Part shown: positions 1 through 8,346 of the stretch, in pieces
How positions within the stretch are numbered: the first letter of the stretch is position 1
How the letters are laid out: every line of letters begins with the position of its first letter
The notes under the pieces: model-generated
The model's input: the letters and a program-made list of their open reading frames with translations, nothing else
Database searches by the model: none
What the model was told of the DNA's origin: nothing
Position numbers and translations under genes: made by a program
Assembly (NCBI RefSeq): GCF_019038435.1
Contig: NZ_JAGPOX010000007.1
Coordinates: 47,867-111,866, forward strand
DNA: 64,000 nt
Direction: 5' to 3'
Origin: Nocardia alni
GTDB taxonomy: Bacteria; Actinomycetota; Actinomycetes; Mycobacteriales; Mycobacteriaceae

Positions 1-30
1 GTCCGACTCCCCTCCGGGCACAGCGGGAAA

Positions 31-59
31 CGAAAGCCATTGCAGTGCAACGGCTTTCG
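31..59. repeat. Hairpin 1 of a tandem pair
   Basis: The arms CGAAAGCC and GGCTTTCG are exact; allowing one mismatch the pairing extends to 14 bp around a tiny loop. Its right arm (47-60) matches the right arm of the second hairpin at 115-128 in 13 of 14 bases, so the two structures are related copies. It lies downstream of the leftward cutinase gene and possibly downstream of a gene outside the window. Confidence 0.5.
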
Positions 60-97
60 GCGTATCTGCGAGCTGATCGAGGCTACGCGCGAGTCAA

Positions 98-128
98 CCG
101 AACGCCGTTGCTATGCAACGGCGTTCGG
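98..128. terminator. Hairpin 2, possible bidirectional terminator
   Basis: A perfect 14-bp inverted repeat, CCGAACGCCGTTGC, with a 3-base TAT loop and its exact reverse complement. There is no T-run, as is common for actinobacterial terminators. It lies about 130 bp beyond the stop of the cutinase gene, so it may end that transcript; an operator role cannot be excluded. Confidence 0.45.
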
Positions 129-260
129 CATATTCAGGGCTGCGTGTCGATCAGGTTTGCCGCCGAGTCGTGGTTCGAGTTGGCGAGGTTAGCCTCGGGG
201 TGCATGTGGGCGAGTAGCCGTGCTGGTGGTGCGGGGTACTCGGAGACGGGGTGCTTGTGG

Positions 261-1037
261 CTATACCCTGGCGGCGGCGAAAGCGGCTGCTGCTGAGGCG
301 TCGGTGCCGTAGGTGAGGTGGGCGGCGGCGTTTGCGCCGGCGGGCTGGCATATCGGGTCGCCTGTGGCGCAGAAGTCGTCCGTGCGGCTCGCGTAGGTGC
401 CGGTGACGCTCTTGCCCAGGGCTCTGATCGGGTTGCCGAACAACAGGATCGCGGCGACCTTTGGTTGGATCGCGGAGGGGATCGTGGCGGTGCTGGAGCC
501 ACCGACCGTGGCGCCGGCGCTGCTGATGCCGATCGAGTTGTCCACCACGTTGGCGCCCTGGGAGTAGCCCAGGAGGATGAACTCCTCTTGGGGGCAGGCC
601 GTCGCCTGGCTGGTCAGGTGATTGACCAGGTCGGTGTTGCCTTGCTGCACCGAAGACGGCTCGACCAGGCTCGCCGGATAGTTCACCGCGTACGAACCGA
701 GTGTCTTGCCCGTCAGCGCCGACTGCAGGGCCGAATACACGGGCTGGCCGACGACCGTACCCAGACCGGGCGACTCGAAAGTACCCCTGGCCGCGTCCAA
801 CTCGACATCCGTGCACGACGAGGCCGTGGTCGTCGCGGTCGTTGCCGGGGTGGTCGTGGCCGGAGTCGTCGTAGTCGTTGCCGGTGTGGTTGTGGCCGGT
901 GCCGGTGTGGTCGGAACGGCCTTGGACGGATCGGCGGTGGCCATGGCCGTGCCGCCGACTGTCAACATCAAAGCGGCGGCGCAGACGTGCACGGTCTGGC
1001 TGAATCTTTTGTGCGGCAACGAGTTCCACATAGTCAT
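261..1037 (-). CDS. Secreted cutinase-family esterase
   Basis: This is a 258-residue protein of the cutinase/acetylxylan-esterase serine hydrolase family, expected to cleave ester bonds outside the cell. It has an N-terminal signal peptide (about residues 1-36, ending ATADP), then a Thr/Pro/Ala-rich linker of about 35 residues, then the catalytic domain. The nucleophile motif GYSQG is present, followed by the Asp of a DPIC motif and a His in AAHLTYG, which together give the usual triad. Cys residues at the family disulfide positions are also present. The low-complexity linker may tether the domain through the cell envelope, as in mycobacterial culp proteins. The start is one of two nearby ATGs (1037 or 1031). 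It is divergent from the TetR gene at 1212. The substrate cannot be read from the sequence. Confidence 0.9.
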   Translation of the reverse strand: MTMWNSLPHKRFSQTVHVCAAALMLTVGGTAMATADPSKAVPTTPAPATTTPATTTTTPATTTPATTATTTASSCTDVELDAARGTFESPGLGTVVGQPVYSALQSALTGKTLGSYAVNYPASLVEPSSVQQGNTDLVNHLTSQATACPQEEFILLGYSQGANVVDNSIGISSAGATVGGSSTATIPSAIQPKVAAILLFGNPIRALGKSVTGTYASRTDDFCATGDPICQPAGANAAAHLTYGTDASAAAAFAAARV

Positions 1038-1211
1038 GGCGAATCACGCTTCTTCGTCTCGAGGGGGAGCGGGCATCCCGGCCATTCATTACTAAGCGGT
1101 CGGTTATGCCTGGTGACGTGCCTCACCGTACTGGCGGGTAATACGAGCGTCAACGGGTCGCTGCACGGCGAATCATCAGCTATAACAGGATCTTTCGCGT
1201 TCTCGTCAGCG

Positions 1212-1910
1212 ATGAGCCGTACGGTGGGGGCCGTGCGAATGGAGCCGACACCAGCAGAGGAAGCCCCGGGGGCCGTGGCGAGCGTGCTCGGACGGTCGCT
1301 GGAACAGCAGATCGAACGTCACCGATTCCCGGAGGGCTACCGGCGAATTTTTCACGTTGCGATCGAGGCCTTCGCCGAGCGCGGCTTCTACGCCACCTCG
1401 ACGCGCGATATCGCTGCTAGAGCCGGTATGAGTCCGTCCGGGGTTTTTACGCATTTCAAAACGAAAGAAGAGGTTCTCTATCGGATCGCGGTCGCCGCCT
1501 TCGATCTCACCGAAGAAATTACGGTTTCGGCGGCAAACAACTCGCTGGCCCCTACGGACCGGCTTCGCGCACTGGTATTTACGCTCACCGCCTGGCTCGC
1601 CCATCACGGCGCTTCCGTACGAGTGGTGCTGAATCAGCTCGATGCGCTGACGCCCGAGCATAGGGACGAGATATTCGACAAGCAGCGCGCGATGAATCAA
1701 CTTGTGCGCGGCATCATGAAGGACGGCGTCGAACGCGGCGAATTCGACATACCGGACATCCCCATCACGAGTATCGCGGTGCTGTCGATCTGCGTCGATA
1801 CCGCCCGCTGGTATCGACCCGGTCATCACCGCACCACGACAGAACTCGGCCACCATCATGCCAACGCGGCATTACGTATGGTCGGTGTGCGGGAAATCCC
1901 TCAATCTTGA
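1212..1910 (+). CDS. TetR/AcrR-family transcriptional regulator
   Basis: About 232 residues if the ATG at 1212 is used, 223 from the ATG at 1239; neither has a strong Shine-Dalgarno. The N-terminal helix-turn-helix lies around residues 45-85 and includes TSTRDIAARAGMSPSGVFTHF, the typical TetR recognition helix followed by the FxHFxxKEEV turn. The rest is the all-helical ligand and dimerisation domain, with no recognised ligand type. It is transcribed away from the cutinase gene across a 175-bp spacer, so it may control that gene and itself. The open frame extends far upstream through the antisense of cutinase, but that part is a shadow. Confidence 0.85.
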   Translation: MSRTVGAVRMEPTPAEEAPGAVASVLGRSLEQQIERHRFPEGYRRIFHVAIEAFAERGFYATSTRDIAARAGMSPSGVFTHFKTKEEVLYRIAVAAFDLTEEITVSAANNSLAPTDRLRALVFTLTAWLAHHGASVRVVLNQLDALTPEHRDEIFDKQRAMNQLVRGIMKDGVERGEFDIPDIPITSIAVLSICVDTARWYRPGHHRTTTELGHHHANAALRMVGVREIPQS

Positions 1911-2078
1911 ATTCTGGCTCCGCTCATTGTATCCATTTTTCGATGAATAATCATGAATGTCGAATACTCGAATTATGACTCGTCATATCATCTGCCTTCG
2001 GAATGCGCGTCGGGCAACTGTCGGCTCAGGGGTTTCCAGGGCCGGTGAACCTTACCGGCGGGAAGTACAGTCGGGCGC

Positions 2079-3002
2079 GTGGAGATGCGGGAGATCGAGG
2101 CGTTCCTGGCGGTCGCGGCGGAGTTGCATTTCGGCCGGGCCGCACAGCGCCTGCATCTGACTACGACCAGTGTCAGTCAGGCGGTGCGCACGCTGGAACG
2201 TCGGGTCGGCGCGCCGCTGTTCGAGCGCACCAGCCGTCGGGTGGTGCTCACCGCGCTGGGGGAGCAGTTGCGGGCGAAGGTCGAGCCGGCGTTCGCCCAG
2301 TTGCACGACGCGGTGAGCGAGGCGCAGCGTTCGGTACGGCTGCCGTATCGTGACACGCTGCGGGTGACAGTCGCTTCCAGCCTCTCGCATGTGGTGGGTA
2401 AGCGAATCAGCGACGAGTTTCGCGCGGCGTGCCCGGATTGTGAGCTGATCAAGGTCGAATACGATTCCGGCGAGTTGCTCCGGTGGCTGGACGGCGGCTT
2501 TTTCGTCGATGACGTGTGCGTTGCCCGGGTGCCCGAGGTCGATCCGCTGCCGTTGCCGGACTGGGTTGCGGTGGGGCCCTTGTTGTTTCGTGAGTCCCGG
2601 GTGGCCTTCATGAGCCCGCGGCATCCGCTGGCGCGGCGCGCGAGCCTCGATGTGGAGGACTTGGCCGACTGGGATGTCATGCGCGCGCAGGGATACGGTC
2701 CCTACGCGGATGCCTGGACACCGGCACGGACCCCGAGTGGCAGGCCGGTGCGGCGGGTGCAGCAGACCCGGTGGACCTATCTGTACGACATTTCGGCCCT
2801 GCTCGCCGACGGAACGCTGCTACATGTGTCGACGCCGGCCGTGGGTGATGTGCTCGGCAGCGATCTGGTCGCGCGGCCGATCACCGGTTTGCCATCGGTG
2901 CGCGTCACGCTGCTGTGGTCCCGGCATGCCGCGCATTCGCGGATCACCGAATTCGCCGCCGCGGCGGCGAACGCCTTCGCCGAGTCGCGATCATGCGGTT
3001 GA
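2079..3002 (+). CDS. LysR-family transcriptional regulator
   Basis: This 307-residue protein (GTG at 2079, or ATG at 2085) has the canonical LTTR layout. A winged helix-turn-helix at residues 1-60 contains EIEAFLAVAAELHFGRAAQRLH and TTSVSQAVRTLERRVGAPLFER, followed by a linker helix and a periplasmic-binding-protein-like effector domain from about residue 90. It precedes the small SnoaL-like gene at 3067 by 64 bp on the same strand. LTTRs usually act on a divergent neighbour, but the TetR gene upstream is not divergent, so the target is unclear. The effector is unknown. Confidence 0.88.
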   Translation: MEMREIEAFLAVAAELHFGRAAQRLHLTTTSVSQAVRTLERRVGAPLFERTSRRVVLTALGEQLRAKVEPAFAQLHDAVSEAQRSVRLPYRDTLRVTVASSLSHVVGKRISDEFRAACPDCELIKVEYDSGELLRWLDGGFFVDDVCVARVPEVDPLPLPDWVAVGPLLFRESRVAFMSPRHPLARRASLDVEDLADWDVMRAQGYGPYADAWTPARTPSGRPVRRVQQTRWTYLYDISALLADGTLLHVSTPAVGDVLGSDLVARPITGLPSVRVTLLWSRHAAHSRITEFAAAAANAFAESRSCG

Positions 3003-3066
3003 GCCGCACGATCGTCACCAGAATCGTCGTTGTCGGCCGGTGCCGATGCGCGGCAGAGTGGTACCC

Positions 3067-3507
3067 ATGTCCACGGCAGAAATCATCACCGTCATCGACG
3101 CTGTCTTCGACACCGTCGATGCCAAGAAGTTCGACCAGACCGAGGCGTTGTTCACCGAGAATGTGTGGGTCGATTTCACCAGCCTCAATGGCGGCGAGCC
3201 GGCCACACTCACCCGCACGCAATTGGTCGACGCCTGGCGCCAGGGTCTGCATCCGAAGAAACAGAGCTTCCATATGGTCGGCCACTATCGGATCGCGGTC
3301 GACGGCGATACCGCGTCCGCGGCGGTGAAGGGATACGCCTACAACGTGCTGGACGCCGATCTCGGCGGCGGCATGTGGGAGGTCTGGGGCACCTACGACA
3401 TCCCGTTGCACCGGACCGCCGACGGCTGGAAGGCCAGCGGAATCACCTTCCACGCCTGGCATTCCCGGGGCGCCGACTCCGTCCGCACCCACGTACTGTC
3501 GCAGTGA
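3067..3507 (+). CDS. SnoaL/NTF2-like small protein
   Basis: A 146-residue protein with the NTF2-like fold pattern seen in SnoaL-type cyclases, ketosteroid isomerase relatives and nuclear transport factor 2-like proteins. An N-terminal helix (STAEIITVIDAVFDTVDAKKFDQTEALFTENVWVDF) leads into a curved sheet ending in the typical WKASGITFHAWHS strand. These proteins bind small hydrophobic or polycyclic ligands in a pocket; some are enzymes and some only scaffolds. Catalytic Asp/His residues cannot be assigned from sequence alone. An alternative ATG lies 21 bases upstream at 3046. It follows the LysR gene on the same strand, so it may be part of that unit. Confidence 0.75.
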   Translation: MSTAEIITVIDAVFDTVDAKKFDQTEALFTENVWVDFTSLNGGEPATLTRTQLVDAWRQGLHPKKQSFHMVGHYRIAVDGDTASAAVKGYAYNVLDADLGGGMWEVWGTYDIPLHRTADGWKASGITFHAWHSRGADSVRTHVLSQ

Positions 3508-3547
3508 CCCACGCTACAGCCCTGGCGTTCGGGCGGGCACGGCGGGG

Positions 3548-3804
3548 GAAGGGTCGCGAACGTATTTCAGGAATTGCTGCCCACACTGACCGAACACATG
3601 GCTCTGGAGGAAGCCGAAATCCTTCCGCTGTCCGAGAAATACATCACGGCCACGGAGTGGAAAGAACTGGTCGCCCACGCGATGGGTGCTCGGCGACCTT
3701 CCGTCGATCGGAACTGCACACTGGTCCGCTGGGAACCGTTCGAGCAGGAGAACGGCGTCGTGAACGAACAGGCCGTGGTGGCTCGAGCGTCCTGGCAGCG
3801 GTAA
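3548..3804 (+). pseudogene. Hemerythrin-domain (HHE) gene remnant
   Basis: The open frame reads VFQELLPTLTEH followed by MALEEAEILPLSEKYITATEWKEL. This matches the third and fourth helices of actinobacterial hemerythrin/HHE cation-binding proteins, with the H..E..E iron-ligand pattern. The first two helices, which should supply the other ligands, are absent: upstream sequence is out of frame or missing. The C-terminal part after residue 45 of the fragment has lost resemblance to the family. No convincing start or ribosome site is present, so it is read as a 5'-truncated relic. Confidence 0.55.
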
Positions 3805-3823
3805 TGACGTCGTCGCGGGATAC

Positions 3824-4501
3824 TCAGCGGCTGGGGTCCGGCGTGGTGAGGTAGGCGGTCGCCATGGTGGAGACCTCTCCGGCCCACTGTCCCCAGGAGA
3901 TCCCGTCCGGCCAGATGTGTGCGGAGGTTGTGCGGTGGATGCCCGAACCGGTGATTGTGCGTGCGGTCAGGACCAGCGCGGTCATCGGATCGGGGCGGCG
4001 GACCTCGTCGATGTGGCGCATCGCGGCGCCGAGGAAAAGCCGCTGGATGGTCTCCAGGGCGCGGGCGCCGCGTTCGGCCAGTTCCTTGTTGCGGTCTCCG
4101 CCGAGCACGGACGGGAGCACGTGCGCACCCGCCGAGAAGCCGTCCGCCAGGGCACGGGTGAATGTCTCGACCGTGCTCGCCAGGTTGTCGTCGGCAGCGT
4201 CCAGTGCTTGGGCCAAGCCCTCCTCGACCCGGGTGAGCAGCCTGTCCTTCACCGCGTTGAGCAGCTGGTCCTTACCCGCGAACCGGCTGTAGATCGAACC
4301 GATCGACACGCCGGCGTGATCGGCGACCGCGGCCATGGTCAGCTCGTCGGAACTCATGGTGGCCAGCAGTTGTTCGGCCGCGATCACGATCCGCTGCAGC
4401 GCCGCGCGGCTTCGCGCCTGCTGCGGCGGGTTGAACCCGGGCGGAATCTTGTCGGCACCCACGGGGCTGACGTTACTGGTCGGCGGCACGATGTAGGTCA
4501 C
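3824..4501 (-). CDS. TetR-family regulator of the esterase/flavoprotein cluster
   Basis: About 225 residues from a GTG at 4501; other in-frame starts are GTGs at 4489 and 4462, or a GTG at 4600 overlapping the stop of the esterase gene (GTGA), so the start is uncertain. The DNA-binding domain includes LTMAAVADHAGVSIGSIYSRF and then KDQLL, typical of TetR proteins; a helical ligand domain follows. It is the last gene of a leftward run with the esterase (4597) and the acyl-CoA-dehydrogenase-like gene (5632). It is a natural candidate to bind the palindrome at 6884-6905 at the head of that run. Confidence 0.82.
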   Translation of the reverse strand: MTYIVPPTSNVSPVGADKIPPGFNPPQQARSRAALQRIVIAAEQLLATMSSDELTMAAVADHAGVSIGSIYSRFAGKDQLLNAVKDRLLTRVEEGLAQALDAADDNLASTVETFTRALADGFSAGAHVLPSVLGGDRNKELAERGARALETIQRLFLGAAMRHIDEVRRPDPMTALVLTARTITGSGIHRTTSAHIWPDGISWGQWAGEVSTMATAYLTTPDPSR

Positions 4502-4596
4502 CGGCTCGGGGGCGGCCGCGGTCACGGTACAGGCGGACAGACTCCTCCGGCGCCGGCTCGCATGGCTTTCGGGGGGACTGCGATAGCGGCTCTCCT

Positions 4597-5577
4597 TCAC
4601 GGATGCTCGTCCTGGGCCGGTGCGAGGGTGCGTTCGAGGAAGCTCAGCACGCGTGCCCGCATTTCCGCCGTCTCGAATTGCGGGCCACCGTGATCGCCAC
4701 CGGCCACATCGACGAACGTGGCATCCACGCCGGCCGCGCGCAGTGCCTCGTGGAAGCGCACACTTTGCCGCTGTCCCACTCGCATGTCGGTGTCGCCGTG
4801 GCAGATCAGCATCGGCGGCGCCCCGGCGTGCACGCGATCGATCGGGCTCGCGGCCCGGGCCCGCCCGGGATCGTCGGCGGGCACGTAGCCCAGGAAGCGG
4901 CTCTCGGTGGAATCCGGTGTGCCGGGCAGTTCCACCGGCCCATCCGGATGGGCGTCCTGCCCGAAGGTCGTCCAGTCGGTGGGGCCGTAGAAGTCGATCA
5001 CGGCGGCCAGGTCGCTGGACACCCCGGCCGAGGTCCCGAGGTCGCCTTCCAGTTCCTGGTCGCCGTTGGTCAGCCCCGCCATGGTGAGCAGGAACGCGCC
5101 CGCGGACGAACCCCATCCGGCGATGCGGTCGGTCCGCAGGCCGTACTGGGCGCCGTTGGCGCGGACCCACCGGATCGCGGCCTTGACGTCGTGCAACGGA
5201 CCCGGATACACCGCCTCGTCGCGAAGCCGGTAGCTGACCGAGACCACGGCGTAGCCGGCCTCCGGCAGGAACGGCCACGGCCCCATCTCCTTGAGCCCGG
5301 CGATCCAACCGCCGGGGTGGGCATAGACGACGACCGGATGCGGGCCGGGCCGATCGGCCGGTACGTGGATGTCCAGCAGTAGTGGCCGGTAACCGAGCAC
5401 GACCGCGTAGCCGATGTTGCGATAACTGACGGCTCCCGGGATGAGCCGCTGCGGTTGCGGTGTGCGAAGTCCTTCCGGCGCGGCGTCGAGCATGTTCACC
5501 CCCGACAGCCCGGCCAGCAGTTGGGCCGGTGGCAGATTGCGGCCCGCGAGTGCCGCCGATGGCTGTGTATCGGTCAT
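4597..5577 (-). CDS. Alpha/beta hydrolase, HSL/BD-FAE-type esterase
   Basis: This 326-residue protein is a carboxylesterase-like alpha/beta hydrolase. The oxyanion-hole motif is HPGG (residues about 87-90, a variant of HGGG), the nucleophile elbow is GSSAG, the acid is in HGDTD and the base His is in GGDHGG. That gives a complete Ser-Asp-His triad. No signal peptide is present, so it should act in the cytoplasm on a small ester or lactone. The ATG is preceded by GGGAG. It lies 54 bp downstream of the flavoprotein gene in the same direction, consistent with a shared transcript and successive steps on one substrate. The actual substrate is unknown. Confidence 0.88.
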   Translation of the reverse strand: MTDTQPSAALAGRNLPPAQLLAGLSGVNMLDAAPEGLRTPQPQRLIPGAVSYRNIGYAVVLGYRPLLLDIHVPADRPGPHPVVVYAHPGGWIAGLKEMGPWPFLPEAGYAVVSVSYRLRDEAVYPGPLHDVKAAIRWVRANGAQYGLRTDRIAGWGSSAGAFLLTMAGLTNGDQELEGDLGTSAGVSSDLAAVIDFYGPTDWTTFGQDAHPDGPVELPGTPDSTESRFLGYVPADDPGRARAASPIDRVHAGAPPMLICHGDTDMRVGQRQSVRFHEALRAAGVDATFVDVAGGDHGGPQFETAEMRARVLSFLERTLAPAQDEHP

Positions 5578-5631
5578 TGATGTTTCTCCCGATTTGCGGT
5601 GTGCCAGGGTTCGTTTCGGTGTGTCGGAGGG

Positions 5632-6840
5632 TTAGACGCGGAGCATCGCGGCCATCGGGGGCTCCTTGCCGGACAGGTACCAGTCGCCGAGCCAGACCTC
5701 TTTGGCGTCCGTCGAGTCGTGCGTGGCGAAAGTCCTTGCGTTGCGCCAGAACCGGTCGAACCGGTACTTGTTCGAGGTGCTGCGCGCGCCGGTCAGGTCG
5801 AAGATCCCCTGGGTCACGTTCAGCGCGGCACGCACGCACGCGACCTTGACCGCGATTGCCTGGGTGAACAATTCGGTCGCGGATTCTCCCGGCCGCAGTC
5901 CCTCCAGATTCCCCGCGCTGCGCAGCAGGAACGCGCGGGCGCAGTCGAGGTCGACGGCGAACTCGCCGATCCGGCGCCGGATCAGCGGATCCTCACCGGC
6001 ACTGGCGAACTCGGGCAGGCTCGCGCGGTCCAGCTTGCGCACGTAGTCCAGGCTCGCGTCGAACGCGCCCAGGCCAGGGCCCAGCAGGATGATCGCGTGG
6101 AGCAGGAACACGTACGGCAGCAACGCTCCCTCCGGTCCGGCTCCCCGGTAGAAGTAGCCGTCCGGCACGAAGACGTCGTCGTAGACGATGCTCTGGCTGT
6201 GCGTGCCGCGCTGTCCCATCACGTCCCAGTCGTGCTTCATCGTGACACTGGGCTGGTCGAGCGGGACGAGTGCGTGGTAGCGACCTTCGGCACCCTCCAC
6301 CGCGAGTCCGACGTTGGCCCAGCCACCGCTGCCGCTGTTGGTGTTGAACGTCTTCGTGCCCGTCACGACCAGGCCGCCGTCGACCAGCCTGCCGGTCACC
6401 GGCCCTCCTGCGCCGGTTTCCGCGTTGGAGGCGCACAAGCGCACGCCCTCGTCGCGGATCAGCCGGGCCAATTCGGCCTTGGTGCTTTCCGGCAACCCGT
6501 TGTCCTCGGCGAAAATCTCCAGCGTCACCAGGGTTTGCACGCCGTAGTTCATGCCGGCCGCCGAATCGCCGCTGGCGATGTCCATCAGGATCTTGAAGAA
6601 CTCCTCGGTGTGCTGGGTCGCCCGGGCGTCGCTGATCCCGCCGAAGCGGTGCGGCAGGTTGAACGCGAACAGCCCTTCCTCCCAGATCCGCCGCATACCG
6701 AACTCGGTATCGGTGTTCTCCGAGTCCACCTCCGCGGCGCTGTGCGGCAACTCCCGCCGAAGCGCCGCCGCGGCTCCGGCCAGCTGCGCGATTCGCTGCG
6801 TAACGCTCGACCGAGCGGCCTCGTGCTGGTCAACACTCAT
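5632..6840 (-). CDS. Acyl-CoA-dehydrogenase-fold flavin monooxygenase (DszC/SfnB-like)
   Basis: This 402-residue protein has the acyl-CoA dehydrogenase fold: an N-terminal helical domain, a middle beta domain (GTKTFNTNSGSGGWANVGL) and a C-terminal four-helix domain. The C-terminal region (RFWRNARTFATHDSTDAKEVWLGDWYL) resembles the RN-RTHT-HDP signature of the DszC/SfnB branch, flavin-dependent monooxygenases that need a separate flavin reductase. The usual catalytic Glu of true acyl-CoA dehydrogenases is not evident. A good AGGAG lies before the ATG at 6840. An operator-like palindrome lies 44 bp upstream of the start. Whether it is an oxygenase or a dehydrogenase needs biochemical proof. Confidence 0.78.
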   Translation of the reverse strand: MSVDQHEAARSSVTQRIAQLAGAAAALRRELPHSAAEVDSENTDTEFGMRRIWEEGLFAFNLPHRFGGISDARATQHTEEFFKILMDIASGDSAAGMNYGVQTLVTLEIFAEDNGLPESTKAELARLIRDEGVRLCASNAETGAGGPVTGRLVDGGLVVTGTKTFNTNSGSGGWANVGLAVEGAEGRYHALVPLDQPSVTMKHDWDVMGQRGTHSQSIVYDDVFVPDGYFYRGAGPEGALLPYVFLLHAIILLGPGLGAFDASLDYVRKLDRASLPEFASAGEDPLIRRRIGEFAVDLDCARAFLLRSAGNLEGLRPGESATELFTQAIAVKVACVRAALNVTQGIFDLTGARSTSNKYRFDRFWRNARTFATHDSTDAKEVWLGDWYLSGKEPPMAAMLRV

Positions 6841-6883
6841 GGGATTTCTCCTGTCCGGGGGAGGAGGCTGTCTCCGCACAAAA

Positions 6884-6905
6884 CCGAATGCGAATTCGTA
6901 TTTGG
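6884..6905. promoter_or_regulatory. 22-bp palindromic operator-like site
   Basis: The sequence reads CCGAAT, GCGAATTCGT, ATTTGG; 18 of 22 positions are symmetric around a central CGAATTCG. It sits in the 89-bp gap between the MFS stop and the flavoprotein start, the expected place for an operator. The TetR at the end of this gene run is the obvious candidate ligand; no binding data are implied. Confidence 0.55.
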
Positions 6906-6929
6906 TATAGCCCTGATGGCGGCAGTGTG

Positions 6930-8342
6930 TCAACCGTCACGCTGACGAAGCGGCACGGTGCGGGCCGCACTGCCCGCGTCGCGGTGCATCGCCAGCACGC
7001 CGAGCAGCGCCGCGAGCGGCAACGCCGCGACGATGAAAAACGCGATCGCATAAGCGGTGTGGCGACCGTCGGCGCCGAAAGCCCCGCCGATCGCGGCGCC
7101 GAGACGGAGGGCGACGGCCGCCGCGGCGACGCCCAGGCCCGACGCCAGTTGCTGTGTGGTCGCGGCGAGCGTGTTCGCGTGCGACATCTCGGCCGGAGGC
7201 ACATCGCAGAAGCTCAGGGTGTTGTAGGACGTACCGCCCACCGAGCGCGCCACGCCGCTGATCACCGCGATCACGATGATGACGACCAGCGGGGTGCCGG
7301 CCGTGACGAACGCCGCGGCCACGAGCGATCCCGCCAGCGTGAGGCAGGCGACGAGGAGCACCGAACGAAATCCCCAGCGATTCAGGATGGGAGTCGTCGC
7401 GGGTTTGATCCCGATGTTGCCGACGAACACGAACAGTACGATCGCCCCCGATTTCACCGCCGACCAGCCGAATACCTGCTGGAACAGCAGGGGCAGCAGG
7501 AACGGCACCGCGGCGATGGCCATGCCCGACAGCGACCCGCTGCCCACCGCCACCCGGAAGGTCGGAATCCCGAGCGTCCTCAAGTCGACCAACGGATGTC
7601 GCGTCCGCAGCAGATGCCGGACGGCCAGGACGAACAGGACGAGAGCGGGCGCGCCCACGGCGGCGAACAATCCCCATCGCGTCGTCTGCTGCGACAGCAG
7701 GTCCACGGCATAGGTGAGCCCGCCGAGGCCGAGGCACGTCAGGACGACGCCGACCCAGTCCAACGGTGGTGGGGCCGTGCCCGGCACTTTCGGGATGAGC
7801 CGGAGCGCGACGAAGAAGGCGACGAACCCGAGCGGGATGTTGACCAGGAACAGCCACTGCCAGCTGGCGTAGGTGGTGATGAGCCCGCCCAGGAGCGGGG
7901 CGAACACGGGCGCGAGCAGCGCGGGCCACACGATGTAGGAGATCATCCGCATCAGGTCGGACTTCTCGACGTCGGCCAGGACCGCGAGCCGCCCGACCGG
8001 CACCATCATCGCGCCGCCGACGCCCTGCAGGACCCGCCAGGCCACCAGTTCCGGCAGGCTGGTGCTCAGCGAGCACAGCAGGGACGCGACGGTGAACAGC
8101 GTGATCGCCGACAGGAACACCTTCCGGGTGCCGAAGCGGCCGACCATCCACCCGCTCAGCGGGATCAGCACGGCCAGCGTCACGAAATACGCCGTGATCA
8201 CCAGGCCGACGGCCGTCGCCGTCACGCCCAGCGCCTGGCCGATCCGGGACGCGGACGTCGAGACGATCGTGCCGTCCATGATTTCCATGAAGAAGCAGCC
8301 GGCTACCAGAAATCCGGTCCGGCGTTGTCTGGCGGTGATCAT
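6930..8342 (-). CDS. MFS multidrug exporter, DHA2 family (14 TMS)
   Basis: From the ATG at 8342 the protein has 470 residues with about 14 hydrophobic spans, as in the EmrB/QacA (DHA2) drug:H+ antiporter group. Motif A-like sequence (GWMVGRFGTRKVFL) follows the second span, and a motif-C-like stretch (VWPALLAPVFAPLLGG) lies in the fifth. The ATG begins 5 bases after the stop of the SDR gene, without a clear Shine-Dalgarno, so translational coupling is likely; a longer frame starts at 8369 inside the SDR gene. Being in a cluster with an oxidase, SDR and esterase, it probably exports a compound made or modified by them. Confidence 0.87.
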   Translation of the reverse strand: MITARQRRTGFLVAGCFFMEIMDGTIVSTSASRIGQALGVTATAVGLVITAYFVTLAVLIPLSGWMVGRFGTRKVFLSAITLFTVASLLCSLSTSLPELVAWRVLQGVGGAMMVPVGRLAVLADVEKSDLMRMISYIVWPALLAPVFAPLLGGLITTYASWQWLFLVNIPLGFVAFFVALRLIPKVPGTAPPPLDWVGVVLTCLGLGGLTYAVDLLSQQTTRWGLFAAVGAPALVLFVLAVRHLLRTRHPLVDLRTLGIPTFRVAVGSGSLSGMAIAAVPFLLPLLFQQVFGWSAVKSGAIVLFVFVGNIGIKPATTPILNRWGFRSVLLVACLTLAGSLVAAAFVTAGTPLVVIIVIAVISGVARSVGGTSYNTLSFCDVPPAEMSHANTLAATTQQLASGLGVAAAAVALRLGAAIGGAFGADGRHTAYAIAFFIVAALPLAALLGVLAMHRDAGSAARTVPLRQRDG

Positions 8343-8346
8343 TCGG

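Noticed and set aside
318..1211. Long N-terminal extension of the TetR frame
   Set aside because: It is the antisense of the cutinase gene; TetR similarity begins only after 1239.
3824..5839. 671-codon minus-strand frame as one giant protein
   Set aside because: Only the last 225 codons match a TetR protein; the rest is a shadow of the esterase and flavoprotein genes.
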